This document shows, piece by piece, positions 35,844 to 45,977 of a stretch of 64,000 nucleotides of DNA (position 1 is its first letter; each line of letters starts with the position of its first letter). The translations under genes and the position numbers were made by a program. The notes beneath the pieces were generated by a model. The model was not told the DNA's origin and did not search any database. It was given only the letters and a program-made list of their open reading frames with translations. This DNA comes from Microbacterium sp. TPD7012 (GTDB lineage Bacteria; Actinomycetota; Actinomycetes; Actinomycetales; Microbacteriaceae), in contig NZ_QDFV01000003.1 of the NCBI RefSeq assembly GCF_003075395.1, positions 606,189 to 670,188 of the forward strand. The letters are read 5' to 3'.

Positions 35844-37024
35844 CCTCGATCGAGCAGGCGAGTGCGGAGTCCACCGCAGACGCCCGACCCCGGCGCGTGC
35901 GCACGATCGTGGGATGGGTGATCGTCGTCGCGCTCGTCCTGCTCGTCGCGTTCGTCGCCCTCCGCGTGAGCGCGAGCGGCCCTGGCGCGCGCGGCACGCT
36001 CGATCCGGAAGGGCGCGACGACTCCGGCGCTCTCGCCCTCGCCGAGATCCTGCGCGACCAGGGTGTGGAGGTGTCGGTCGCCCGATCCCGTGCCGAGGCC
36101 CGCGCGGCGGTCGGCGACGACACGACCCTGGTGATGACGAACCCCTACACGCTGAGCGACGACGCCCTCGCCGAGCTGCTCGAGCCCGCCGACCGGATCG
36201 TCTTCCTCTCGACGGGCACGCACCTGCTGAACGTCCTCGACATCGGCGAGAACGCCCCGGGGAGCTCCGCGCCCGCGGATGCGGAGTGCGACGTCCCGGA
36301 GTTCGCCGAGGTCGGGACGATCCGCGCCGACCGGTTCTTCTCCCCCGCCGACGGCGTCGAGGCCTGCTTCGGCGACGCCGACGGCGCCGCGGTCCTCGTC
36401 GATGACCGCGCGGACCGCGACGTCCTCGTCGTGGAGGGCACGAAGCTCTTCAGCAACGCCTACCTCGCCGAGAACGGCAACGCCGCCCTCGCTCTCGCGC
36501 TCCTCGGTCAGACCGAGCGGGTCGTCTGGTACGTGCCGTCGTTCGGCGACACCGACATCGAGGGCCAGTCGCCCGACACGCTGGGCAGCCTCACACCTCC
36601 GTGGGTCACGCCCGTCATCCTGCTGCTCCTCGCCGCCGGGGTCGCCGCCGCGATCTGGCGCGGCCAGCGCTTCGGACCGCTCGTCGCCGAGACTCTTCCG
36701 GTGACCGTGCGCGCATCCGAGACCATGCACGGGCGCGCGCGTCTCACGGCGAAGGCCGGCGACGCACCCCACGCGGGGCAGGCGCTCCGCGACGGTGCGC
36801 AGCGCCGTCTCGCCCGCCGCCTCGGGCTCGCGGTCCACGCCGGTTCCGACGAGGTCGCCGACGCGGCATCCGATCGCCTCCGGATCCCCCGCGGCACGCT
36901 GCAGGCGCTGCTCGCGGGCCCGCTCCCCGCAGACGACGCCGCCCTCGTCGAGCTCGCCCGACGGCTCGACGAGCTCGAGGCCGCCGTGGAGGCGAGCATG
37001 CACACCACCAGGGGCGAGTCGTGA
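35840..37024 (+). CDS. DUF4350-domain membrane protein
   Basis: A 394-residue protein with an N-terminal membrane anchor (about 25-45), an extracytoplasmic DUF4350 domain (about 55-240; DDSGALALAEILRDQGVEV and VFLSTGTHLLN) and a second membrane segment (PPWVTPVILLLLAAGVAAAIW, about 253-273), followed by a cytoplasmic helical tail to 394. DUF4350 resembles a Rossmann-like periplasmic sensor fold and recurs in MoxR/DUF58 operons. Starts at GTG 35840 overlapping the upstream stop. There is a 51-base gap before moxR. Confidence 0.83.
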   Translation: MTSIEQASAESTADARPRRVRTIVGWVIVVALVLLVAFVALRVSASGPGARGTLDPEGRDDSGALALAEILRDQGVEVSVARSRAEARAAVGDDTTLVMTNPYTLSDDALAELLEPADRIVFLSTGTHLLNVLDIGENAPGSSAPADAECDVPEFAEVGTIRADRFFSPADGVEACFGDADGAAVLVDDRADRDVLVVEGTKLFSNAYLAENGNAALALALLGQTERVVWYVPSFGDTDIEGQSPDTLGSLTPPWVTPVILLLLAAGVAAAIWRGQRFGPLVAETLPVTVRASETMHGRARLTAKAGDAPHAGQALRDGAQRRLARRLGLAVHAGSDEVADAASDRLRIPRGTLQALLAGPLPADDAALVELARRLDELEAAVEASMHTTRGES

Positions 37025-37075
37025 TCCGCATCCGAACCGCCGTCCATCCATCCCCACGGAAGCCGAGGCCACCAC

Positions 37076-38047
37076 GTGACCGTTGACAACCACTCCGCCG
37101 ACGACGCCGCGCTGCGTCAGGCAATGCACCGGGTGCGCACCGAGGTCGACAAGGCCGTCGTCGGTCAGGCCGGCACCGTGACGGGCCTGCTCGTCTCGCT
37201 GCTCGCCCGAGGGCACGTGCTGCTCGAAGGCGTGCCCGGTGTCGCGAAGACCCTGGTCGTGCGCTCGTTCGCGCGGGCTCTCGGGCTCGACACGAAGCGC
37301 GTGCAGTTCACGCCCGACCTCATGCCCGGCGACGTGACCGGCTCCCTCGTGTACGACGCGCGCACCGGGGAGTTCGACTTCCGTGCGGGCCCGGTGTTCA
37401 CGAACATCCTGCTCGCCGACGAGATCAACCGCACGCCGCCGAAGACGCAGGCAGCTCTCCTCGAGGCGATGGAGGAACGCCAGGTCTCCGCTGACGGCGT
37501 GAGCCGGCCGCTGCCCGATCCGTTCCTCGTCGCGGCCACGCAGAACCCGATCGAGCACGAGGGGACGTACTCGCTGCCCGAGGCGCAGCTCGACCGCTTC
37601 CTCATGAAGCTCGTCGTCGGGATGCCGGAGCGCGATGCCGAGGTCTCCGTCCTGCGCCGGCACGCGGAGGGCTTCTCACCGCGCGACCTGACCGGCGTCG
37701 AGTCCGTCGTCACGGCAGACGAGATCCGCGCGGCGCAGGCGGCCGCGGGGCGCGTCGAGGTCACCGACGACGTCCTCGGCTACGTCGTCGATCTCGCCAG
37801 GGCGACGCGTCAGTCCCCGTCCGTCGAGCTCGGGGCGAGCCCGCGCGCGTCGACGGGGCTTCTCGCCGCCGCGAAGGCATGGGCATGGCTCAACGCCTCC
37901 TCCGCCGTCACCCCCGACCACGTCCAGACCATGCTGGTGCCGGTCTGGCGCCATCGCCTGCAGCTGCGCCCTGACGCCCAGATGGAGGGCGTGTCGGCGG
38001 ATGCCGTGCTCACCTCGGTCGTGCAGCAGACCAGGGTGCCGATCTAG
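37076..38047 (+). CDS. moxR: MoxR-family AAA+ ATPase
   Basis: A 323-residue AAA+ chaperone-like ATPase. Walker A is in LEGVPGVAKTLV (about residues 46-57), Walker B in ILLADEINRTPPKTQAALLEAMEE (about 110), with the sensor Asn in AATQNPIEHEGTY. The C-terminal lid (about 235-320) is normal. MoxR proteins work with a partner VWA- or DUF58-domain protein to remodel or activate a client. The GTG start at 37076 has a GAGG seven bases upstream. Confidence 0.93.
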   Translation: MTVDNHSADDAALRQAMHRVRTEVDKAVVGQAGTVTGLLVSLLARGHVLLEGVPGVAKTLVVRSFARALGLDTKRVQFTPDLMPGDVTGSLVYDARTGEFDFRAGPVFTNILLADEINRTPPKTQAALLEAMEERQVSADGVSRPLPDPFLVAATQNPIEHEGTYSLPEAQLDRFLMKLVVGMPERDAEVSVLRRHAEGFSPRDLTGVESVVTADEIRAAQAAAGRVEVTDDVLGYVVDLARATRQSPSVELGASPRASTGLLAAAKAWAWLNASSAVTPDHVQTMLVPVWRHRLQLRPDAQMEGVSADAVLTSVVQQTRVPI

Positions 38048-39355
38048 GTGTTCGTCACCGGCCGCCTCGCCCTCGCCCTCGCCGTGGGCGTGATCCCGCT
38101 CGTCCTGGCCGGACTCGCGGGCTATCCGGCGTACGCGGTGCTCGGCGGATGGATCGCGCTCTGCCTCCTGCTGACCGGGATCGACATCGCCCTCGCGGCC
38201 AGTCCTCGAAGTGTCACGGTGACGCGCCGCGTGCCGAAGCGCACGCGGATCGGCGAGCCGGTGCCGGTGAGCGTCGCCCTGCAGAATCACGGTGAGCGCA
38301 CGCTGCACGCGGTGATCCGCGACGCCTGGCAGCCGACGGCCGGGGCATCGCCCGCGCGCCCGCAGCTGAGCATCCCTCCCGGGGAACGCGCACGGGTCGC
38401 GATCCCGCTGCTGCCTCGCCGCCGCGGCGAGCTGGTGAGCGAGTTCGTCATGATCCGCTCCCGCGGTCCACTCGGCCTGGCCGGTCGGCAGACGCGGCAC
38501 CGAGTGCGCGGGGCGATCCGTGTGCTGCCCGCCTTCTCCTCCCGCAAGCATCTCCCCTCGCGACTCGCGAGACTGCGCGAACTCGACGGCAACACGAGCA
38601 TCCAGGTCCGCGGGCAGGGCACCGAGTTCGACTCGCTGCGCGAGTACGTGCGCGGCGACGACGTGCGGTCGATCGACTGGCGAGCGACCGCGCGCGCCGG
38701 AACGACCATGCTGCGCACCTGGCGGCCGGAGCGCGACCGTCACGTGGTCATCATCATCGACACCGGACGCACGGCGGCCGCTCGGGTGGGCGACGGCACG
38801 CGCGTCGACGCCTCGCTCGAGGCGGCGCTCCTGCTCGCCGCGCTCGCCTCGCGCGCCGGGGATCACGTGCACCTGCTGATGTACGACCGTGTGGTGCGCG
38901 GCCGCGTCACCGGCGTCGACGGCACGGCCCTGCTCCCCGCCATGACCGACGCGATGGCCCCGGTGCATGCACGTCTGGTCGACACCGACTGGCACGGCGC
39001 ATTCGCCGCCGTCCGCACGCTCACGACCCGCCCCTCGCTCATCGTCGTGCTCACCGCGCAGGACGCCGCGGAGTCCGCCAGGGCGTTCCTCGGTGCCTTC
39101 CCCGACGCGTCTCGTGCGACGACGGTGCTGGTCGGATCGGTGACGGATGACGACATCGCGGATCTCGCCCGTCGGCGAGGCTCACGCGAGGAGATCTATC
39201 TCGCCGCGGCTGCCGAGCGCACGCTCAGGGATGCGGAGAACGTCGCGGACGCGATCCGTCGCGCCGGGGGCGAAGCGATCGCCGCAGACCCGGAGGAGCT
39301 TCCGCCGCGCATCGCCGACCGCTACCTCGAGCTCAAGGCCGCCGGCCGGCTCTGA
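38048..39355 (+). CDS. DUF58/VWA-type protein
   Basis: A 435-residue protein with two N-terminal membrane segments (about 5-50), an extracytoplasmic beta domain (about 60-165) and a DUF58 region whose GTEFDSLREYVRGDDVRSIDWRATAR signature is at about 198-223, followed by a VWA-like fold (about 235-385; VVIIIDTGRT, a MIDAS-like Asp but without the full DxSxS). DUF58 proteins are the usual partners of MoxR. The GTG start directly follows the moxR TAG with no gap, so translation is coupled. Confidence 0.9.
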   Translation: MFVTGRLALALAVGVIPLVLAGLAGYPAYAVLGGWIALCLLLTGIDIALAASPRSVTVTRRVPKRTRIGEPVPVSVALQNHGERTLHAVIRDAWQPTAGASPARPQLSIPPGERARVAIPLLPRRRGELVSEFVMIRSRGPLGLAGRQTRHRVRGAIRVLPAFSSRKHLPSRLARLRELDGNTSIQVRGQGTEFDSLREYVRGDDVRSIDWRATARAGTTMLRTWRPERDRHVVIIIDTGRTAAARVGDGTRVDASLEAALLLAALASRAGDHVHLLMYDRVVRGRVTGVDGTALLPAMTDAMAPVHARLVDTDWHGAFAAVRTLTTRPSLIVVLTAQDAAESARAFLGAFPDASRATTVLVGSVTDDDIADLARRRGSREEIYLAAAAERTLRDAENVADAIRRAGGEAIAADPEELPPRIADRYLELKAAGRL

Positions 39356-39370
39356 TCCGTCGGACCGGGG

Positions 39371-40363
39371 TCACCCGGCGACGAGTCGCGGGGTGCCGGC
39401 CTCGTACTCCACCAGATCGCCGGTCGCGCCTCGGCGGTGGGCCCGACCGCCGATCACGATCATGTAGATGAGGAACACGGCGAGCGCGGCCGCACCGATG
39501 CCGATCTTCACCGGCCAGGGCAGCGACCAGCCGGTGATGAAGCCCTCGACCAGGCCTGCGAGGAACAGCGCGAACACCAGCCCGAGCGCCACCGTCGCCA
39601 GCGACCTGCCCTCTTCCGCGAGCGCCTCGCCGCGGGAGCGGGGCCCTGGCGCGACCCAGGCCCAGAAGATGTGCAGACCGGCGGCCGCGGCGACGAAGAT
39701 GCAGGTCAGCTCGAGCATGCCGTGCGGGAGGATGTAGAGCAGCATGACATCGGCCTTGTCGTGCGCGGCCATCACGGCGCCCGACAGACCGAGGCCCATC
39801 GCGTTCTGCACGAGCACGGCGATCGGCCAGATTCCGGTCACGCCGAAGAGCACGCACTGCATCGCGATCCAGGCGTTGTTCGTCCAGACCATCCCCATGA
39901 ACTCGGCGGCGGGGTTCTCGGTGTAGTAGCCCGTGAAGCTCTCGTCCGCATACTGTTCGAGCGCATCCGGCGGACCGAGCGTCGCGATGAGCGCCGGATC
40001 GTTCGCGATCCACGCGGCGGTGCCGACGCCGATCGCGATGAACGACACGGCGATGATGGCCGTGGTCCAGCGCAGCCGGTACAGGGCTGCGGGCAGCTGG
40101 AGGCTGAAGAACCGCGCGGTCTGCGTCAGGATGCTGTCCGAGGCCCCGGTGAGGCGGAGCCGCGCGCGCACGAGGATCGTGGAGAGGTAGGCACCCTGGG
40201 GCGACTCCCCCACCGAGGTCTTGAGCTCGGCGAGATCCGCGGACGCCGCGCGGTAGCGCACGATCAGCTCGTCGACACCCGCCCCGTCCAGGCGGGCGCG
40301 GCTCAGCTCGTCCAAGCGCTCCCATTCGGCGCGGCGTGCATCAGACAGCGCATCGGCATCCAC
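39371..40363 (-). CDS. Stage II sporulation protein M (SpoIIM)-family membrane protein
   Basis: A 330-residue membrane protein with an N-terminal helical region (about 1-95) and roughly six membrane segments (LRWTTAIIAVSFIAIGVGTAAWI; later LLYILPHGMLELTCIFVAAAAG). LYILPHGMLE is the key SpoIIM-family motif. In endospore formers SpoIIM works in engulfment; actinobacterial versions sit by MoxR/DUF58/RDD genes and must do something else. I chose the GTG at 40363, seven bases after TACAGT; an ATG six codons upstream (40381) would overlap the start of the divergent RDD gene. Confidence 0.83.
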   Translation of the reverse strand: MDADALSDARRAEWERLDELSRARLDGAGVDELIVRYRAASADLAELKTSVGESPQGAYLSTILVRARLRLTGASDSILTQTARFFSLQLPAALYRLRWTTAIIAVSFIAIGVGTAAWIANDPALIATLGPPDALEQYADESFTGYYTENPAAEFMGMVWTNNAWIAMQCVLFGVTGIWPIAVLVQNAMGLGLSGAVMAAHDKADVMLLYILPHGMLELTCIFVAAAAGLHIFWAWVAPGPRSRGEALAEEGRSLATVALGLVFALFLAGLVEGFITGWSLPWPVKIGIGAAALAVFLIYMIVIGGRAHRRGATGDLVEYEAGTPRLVAG

Positions 40364-40369
40364 CTGATT

Positions 40370-40376
40370 TACTGTA
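40370..40376. promoter_or_regulatory. Possible shared bidirectional -10 element (spoIIM-like / RDD)
   Basis: The seven bases TACTGTA read TACTGT on the plus strand (40370-40375) and TACAGT on the minus strand (40371-40376), so both directions contain TANNNT. Minus-strand spacing to the GTG at 40363 is seven bases. Plus-strand spacing to the ATG at 40380 is only four, so the plus-strand reading is weaker. Confidence 0.4.
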
Positions 40377-40379
40377 CTC

Positions 40380-41189
40380 ATGTCCGTCCCGATCGATGCG
40401 TCCGACGAGGTGCTCTCCGGCGAGGCCGTCGCGATCGACGTGCAGCCGGTCGGCTTCCTGCTCCGCGCCTTGGGCGCCCTGATCGACATGGTGGTCGGGT
40501 TCGCCGTCTTCATCCTGTGGCTGTTCCTGCGCATCTGGCTGCTCGACGCCGGTGTGCTCGACGACGCCACGGACCGCATCGCGACGGTCGCCGCACTGGT
40601 GGTCAGCTTCGTGGTGCTGCCGATCACCGTGGAGGTCGCCACGAAGGGCCGCAGCCTCGGAAAGCTCGCGGTCGGCGGGCGGATCGTGCGTGTCGACGGT
40701 GGCGCTGCGGGCTTCCGCCACGCGTTCATCCGCGCCCTGCTGGGTGTGCTGGAGATCTACGGCACGTTCGGCGGCGTCGCCGTCCTCACGGGCGCCTTCA
40801 ACTCCCGTTCCCAGCGCCTGGGCGATCTGGTCGCGGGAACGTACAGCCAGCGTGTTCGCACCCCACGGCTCATCCCGATCGTGCCGGTCCTTCCGCCGGA
40901 GCTCGGCGGCTGGGCGCAGATCGCCGACGTGGCGCGACTTCCCGACCGGCTCGCGCGGCGCATCTCCCAGTTCCTGCAGAGCGCTCCTCGCCTGGTCCCT
41001 GCAGCGCGGGCCAGGGTCGCCCAGGACCTGCTCGCCGAGGCGACCCCCTACGTGTCGCCGATGCCTCCCGCGCATCCGGAGGCCGTGCTGATCGGCATCA
41101 CCGTGCTGCGCAGGGAGCGGGAGCGCCGCGCCCTGGAGAACTCCGATCGGCGGGCCGAGAAGCTCACCGGTCGTCGCGTCGGGGTCTGA
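40380..41189 (+). CDS. RDD-family membrane protein
   Basis: A 269-residue protein with an RDD domain (about 20-160) of three or so membrane segments: FLLRALGALIDMVVGFAVFILW starts with the conserved Arg/Asp pair, followed by VSFVVLPITVEVATKGRSLGKLAVG and LGDLVAGTYSQRV with the final Asp. The rest (about 165-269) is a cytoplasmic helical tail. RDD proteins may transport small solutes such as Na+ or compatible solutes, but evidence is limited. It is commonly found beside SpoIIM-like and MoxR/DUF58 genes in actinobacteria. Divergent from the SpoIIM-like gene. Confidence 0.87.
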   Translation: MSVPIDASDEVLSGEAVAIDVQPVGFLLRALGALIDMVVGFAVFILWLFLRIWLLDAGVLDDATDRIATVAALVVSFVVLPITVEVATKGRSLGKLAVGGRIVRVDGGAAGFRHAFIRALLGVLEIYGTFGGVAVLTGAFNSRSQRLGDLVAGTYSQRVRTPRLIPIVPVLPPELGGWAQIADVARLPDRLARRISQFLQSAPRLVPAARARVAQDLLAEATPYVSPMPPAHPEAVLIGITVLRRERERRALENSDRRAEKLTGRRVGV

Positions 41190-41219
41190 GCGGCTCTCGT
41201 CACCCGCCGCGCCGCGCGC

Positions 41220-42665
<1,446 letters not shown>

Positions 42666-42705
42666 GCCCCCATTGTTCCAGTCCCCCGCGGCGGACCGCC
42701 ATGTG

Positions 42706-43920
42706 TCAGAAGCGGATCGCGTCGATCACCTTCACCCGCAGCGCGACGAGGGCGGGGATGAAGCCGGACACCGCACCGACGATGACCGAGGCGACGAGGC
42801 CGATCACCGCCGCCCGCATCGGGAACGGCGGCACATCCTGCATCCCGATGAACATCGTCGTGAGCAGCCAGTCCGAGCGGAGCACGGCGACGATGATCGC
42901 GATCCCGATCGCTCCCGCGACGGTCGTGGCCACGAGGCTCTCCAGGAACACCGAGAAGAACACCCGTCCCGAACTCGCTCCGAACGCACGTCGGACGCCG
43001 ATCTCGCGCACGCGCTGACGCATCGCCACGAGCTGGATGTTGATGAGGCTCAGCGCGCCGAGGGCGAGGATCACGGCGGCGATGCCGCCCGTCACCATCT
43101 CGAAGGTCGCCTGCGCGTCCATCGTCCCCGGCTGAGCAGCCCAGTCCGACCGGCTCACCGAGACCGTCTGTCCCTCGGGGAGCCCGGCACGCAGGTCCAT
43201 CGCGAGCACCGGACCGATCTCGTTCGCCTGTTCCGGGCCGACCCAGATCTCGTACTGCGACCAGGCGTCCTCGGGGAGCGCGTCGACGCGCTCGCGGTAC
43301 GCGTCGTACAGCAGATCGATGCGGAGCTCCTCGTCGCCGAATCCCTGCCGCGGGACCACGCCGACGACCTGGTAGGTGCCGCCGCCCGCCCCAGTGAGCG
43401 TCACGATCGGATGCTCGGCGAGCGGCACGCGCCCGATGCGGTCCCACAGCGGCTCGGAGATGACGGCCGCGGGTGCCAGCGCCTCGATGTCGGAGTCGCG
43501 AAGCCAGCGACCCTCCAGGAGCTTCTCGCGATGGATCTCCGAGTACACCGGATCCATCAGTCGTGCGTTGACGTCGGTGATGCCCTCCGGGAGCCGGATT
43601 CCCACGGTCATCCCCTGCACGATGCGCGCGGTATGGCTGAAGGAGAATCGCTCGCCGACTCGTGCGAAGCGCTCGTCGAAGTCGTCTATGTCGACCGGGG
43701 CGCCCTCGTCTCCGCTCACGCCGACGACGATGGTCGCCGCCCTGCCGCCCCAGCGATCGGACTGCTCGGCCTGGTACTGGCGCTGATACTCGGAGATCGC
43801 GACGACCGCGGTGAGGGCGCCGACGGAGACGGCGATGCCGATCAGGCTGAGGAGGACGCGGAGCTTGTGGACGCGGATCTCGGCCCAGGCGTCGGCGAGC
43901 GCACCGAGGAAGCCGGTCAC
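42706..43920 (-). CDS. MacB-type ABC transporter permease
   Basis: A 404-residue permease with the FtsX/MacB layout: one N-terminal membrane segment (about 22-45), a large extracytoplasmic MacB_PCD domain (about 50-255) and three C-terminal membrane segments (about 270-400), with the mechanotransmission motif region [16 protein letters not shown] at about 298-313. Such systems export peptides, lipids or antibiotics, or transmit mechanical work across the membrane. Overlaps the ATP-binding gene upstream by four bases. No outer-membrane channel is expected in this Gram-positive. Confidence 0.9.
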   Translation of the reverse strand: MTGFLGALADAWAEIRVHKLRVLLSLIGIAVSVGALTAVVAISEYQRQYQAEQSDRWGGRAATIVVGVSGDEGAPVDIDDFDERFARVGERFSFSHTARIVQGMTVGIRLPEGITDVNARLMDPVYSEIHREKLLEGRWLRDSDIEALAPAAVISEPLWDRIGRVPLAEHPIVTLTGAGGGTYQVVGVVPRQGFGDEELRIDLLYDAYRERVDALPEDAWSQYEIWVGPEQANEIGPVLAMDLRAGLPEGQTVSVSRSDWAAQPGTMDAQATFEMVTGGIAAVILALGALSLINIQLVAMRQRVREIGVRRAFGASSGRVFFSVFLESLVATTVAGAIGIAIIVAVLRSDWLLTTMFIGMQDVPPFPMRAAVIGLVASVIVGAVSGFIPALVALRVKVIDAIRF

Positions 43921-44669
43921 GCGCGCGCTCCGTCCGGCGGGGCCGGCACCGCTGCGGCGAGCGTGGACGCCTCGAAGGCCCGACCGAGGTCGGCCGGTGC
44001 GAGAGCTCCGGCATCCAGTCGGTAGTGGCGCCGTGCGCGCGCGGCGACGTGCAGGTCGTGCGTGATCGTGACCAGCGCCGCCTCCGTCTCGGTGGCCACC
44101 TCGTCGAGGAGCGACATGACGGACGCTCCGGTGTCGATGTCGAGCGCACCGGTGGGCTCGTCTGCGAGGATCAGCACGGGCCTGCGCACCAGAGCGCGGG
44201 CGATCGCGACGCGCTGCTGCTCACCGCCCGACAGCCGATCAGCGACCTGGTCGACGCGATGCCCGAGCCCCACGCGCTCCAGCATGTCCGCGGCGATCTG
44301 CCGACGGTTCCAGAACATCCGCCCCTTCGCGTGGCCGAGAGGCATCATGACGTTGTCGATCGCGGTGCGTCCCGGCAGCAGATTGAACTGCTGGAACACG
44401 AACCCGACGTTGTCGCCCCGCAGCCGGTCGAGCCGTCCCGAACGCATGCGGCGCACCTCGCGGCCCTCGAAGGCGACGGTGCCGGACGTGGGCGCGTCGA
44501 GCATGCCGAGGATGTTGAGCAGTGTGGACTTGCCCGAGCCGGAGCGGCCGACGATCGAGACGTGGTCTCCTGCGCTCACCTCGAGATCGATGCCGCGGAG
44601 GATCTCGAGCCGCGAGTCGTCGGCCAGCAGCACGCTCTTCTCGACGTCCTGCAGAGCGACGAGCGTCAC
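43917..44669 (-). CDS. ABC transporter ATP-binding protein, MacB/LolD type
   Basis: A 250-residue ATPase with Walker A GRSGSGKST (about 42-50), Q-loop in VFQQFNLLPGRT, signature LSGGEQQRVAIARAL (about 145-159), Walker B LILADEPTGALD and H-loop THD. This subgroup pairs with FtsX-like permeases. I chose the GTG at 44669, which overlaps the adaptor stop as GTGA; an earlier in-frame ATG at 44690 lies inside the adaptor gene. Confidence 0.92.
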   Translation of the reverse strand: MTLVALQDVEKSVLLADDSRLEILRGIDLEVSAGDHVSIVGRSGSGKSTLLNILGMLDAPTSGTVAFEGREVRRMRSGRLDRLRGDNVGFVFQQFNLLPGRTAIDNVMMPLGHAKGRMFWNRRQIAADMLERVGLGHRVDQVADRLSGGEQQRVAIARALVRRPVLILADEPTGALDIDTGASVMSLLDEVATETEAALVTITHDLHVAARARRHYRLDAGALAPADLGRAFEASTLAAAVPAPPDGARA

Positions 44670-45592
44670 CAGTTCATCCCGCTGTCGCACTGCTCGACCC
44701 CGGGAGAGACCTCGTAGCAGAACTCCTCGACCGGAGCCACGAACCCCGGCACGAACTGCCGGATGCTGTCGCCCTCCTCGAGCCCCTCGACGACCTCGAC
44801 CATGACGCCGTCGTTGACCCCGAGCTTCACCGCGCGTTCCTCCGGCTCGGTGCCGTCGCCGGCATCGACCCAGACGTTCCCGGTTCCGGCGCCGCCCTGC
44901 ACGGCCGTGACGGGGATCACGAGCGCGTCCTCGACCTGGCCGAGGGCGAGATCCATGGTCGCGGGAAGACCGGCGAAGACCGTCTGATCGCCGGGGATGG
45001 CGCAGCGGACGCTCGCCGTGCCCTCAGCGCTGACCTGCACCCCCACGCCCGTGCAGACGAAGGGTGCCGGGCCGCCGGCGATCGTCACGGTGCCCTCGGT
45101 CGGCGCGTTCACCAGGCGGTACAGCTGGACGGGCTCCACGGTGGCCAGCAGGTGATAGCGCGCCGGGGTGAGGGTGTAGGACTCGGTGCCGACGGATACC
45201 GTCTGCCCCTTGACCAGGGCGATCTCCGACACGTCGCCGCCCTCCGGAGCGAGCACGTCGATGTCCGCGCGGGGGTCCTCCTTGCGCACGGTGAAGAGCG
45301 CCTGCCCCGCCGCGACCGTGGCTCCTTCCCCGACATGGACGGCCGTGACCGTGCCGTTCAGCTCGCTCCGCACACCGTACTTGTCATCCCGCGCGACGTT
45401 CCCGCTCAGGCTCAGCGCGTTGACGACAGAACCACGCTCCACCGCCACGACGGGATCCGTGATCCCCGCCTCCGGGCTGACGACGCTCTCGGCGCGGTCG
45501 GGGAAGAAGGCGATCTTGACGAGCGCCGCGGCGCACGCTCCGAACACGAGCACGAGGAGGAGGGGGAAGATCCAGCGACGCCAGACGATCAC
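44666..45592 (-). CDS. Membrane-fusion/periplasmic adaptor-like protein of a MacAB-type system
   Basis: A 308-residue secreted or membrane-anchored protein. An N-terminal hydrophobic anchor (IFPLLLVLVFGACAAALV, about 8-25) is followed by a biotinyl-lipoyl-like domain (about 50-130; VTAVHVGEGATVAAGQALFTV) and a C-terminal beta-barrel/MP domain (about 210-290; PVTAVQGGAGTGNVWV). This is the HlyD/MacA adaptor pattern of Gram-positive three-part ABC exporters. Two Cys (about 180 and 199) and another pair near the C-terminus could form disulfides. The start is GTG at 45592 with AAAGG upstream. First gene of the three-gene operon. Confidence 0.82.
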   Translation of the reverse strand: MIVWRRWIFPLLLVLVFGACAAALVKIAFFPDRAESVVSPEAGITDPVVAVERGSVVNALSLSGNVARDDKYGVRSELNGTVTAVHVGEGATVAAGQALFTVRKEDPRADIDVLAPEGGDVSEIALVKGQTVSVGTESYTLTPARYHLLATVEPVQLYRLVNAPTEGTVTIAGGPAPFVCTGVGVQVSAEGTASVRCAIPGDQTVFAGLPATMDLALGQVEDALVIPVTAVQGGAGTGNVWVDAGDGTEPEERAVKLGVNDGVMVEVVEGLEEGDSIRQFVPGFVAPVEEFCYEVSPGVEQCDSGMNW

Positions 45593-45693
45593 GGCAGCCT
45601 TTCCGAACGCGCCGCTCTGACGGGCCCGCGGCCAGAGTACTCAGACGCCCTCTCCGGTCATCGCGACCTCTCCCGCGTGTCGTCGGGATGCGG

Positions 45694-45900
45694 TCAGGCG
45701 CGAAGGGCCTCGTGCCGGACGACGATCCAGCCGGACGGGACCGACATGCGGTCCGCGTGCGGAGAGCACAGGTCGTGCGCCTGCGGATCGTTCGCCGCGC
45801 CGAGCGGTCCGAGTGCCGCCATCTGATCGCGGTAGTCGTAGGTGAGCGTGGCCACCGCTTCTCGCGCGCAGCCGACCTTCGAGCAGAGTCGTCCGTCCAT
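45694..45900 (-). CDS. DUF3499 protein
   Basis: A 68-residue DUF3499 protein, counterpart of M. tuberculosis Rv3258c by sequence type and position. Three Cys (Cys6 and Cys11 in LCSKVGCAREA, and Cys45 in HDLCSPHADRM) with adjacent His residues suggest zinc binding. The ATG at 45900 was preferred; the TTG before it is in frame, but TACTGT lies seven bases before the ATG. Function unknown. Divergent from the degenerate zincin gene, as in mycobacteria. Confidence 0.85.
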   Translation of the reverse strand: MDGRLCSKVGCAREAVATLTYDYRDQMAALGPLGAANDPQAHDLCSPHADRMSVPSGWIVVRHEALRA

Positions 45901-45907
45901 CAACGCA

Positions 45908-45913
45908 ACAGTA
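45908..45913 (-). promoter_or_regulatory. Putative -10 box of the DUF3499 gene, leaderless
   Basis: TACTGT on the minus strand, seven bases (TGCGTTG) before the ATG at 45900. Confidence 0.45.
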
Positions 45914-45965
45914 CGGTGCCGCAGTGCCGGCCGCCGGATGCCGCGCCGCGCGCAGCGGCACCGCT

Positions 45966-45971
45966 TAGACT
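45966..45971 (+). promoter_or_regulatory. Putative -10 box of the metallopeptidase-family gene, leaderless
   Basis: TAGACT, then six bases (TTCGTC), then the ATG at 45978; no ribosome-binding site. Confidence 0.5.
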
Positions 45972-45977
45972 TTCGTC

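Noticed and set aside
37021..37075. Small gene or alternative moxR start between the DUF4350 and moxR genes
   Set aside because: The GTG at 37021 is in a different frame from moxR and its reading frame closes within about 20 codons.
42666..42705. SAH riboswitch upstream of ahcY
   Set aside because: The upstream gap is only 40 bases and the hexamer AACAAT sits six bases from the start, leaving no room.
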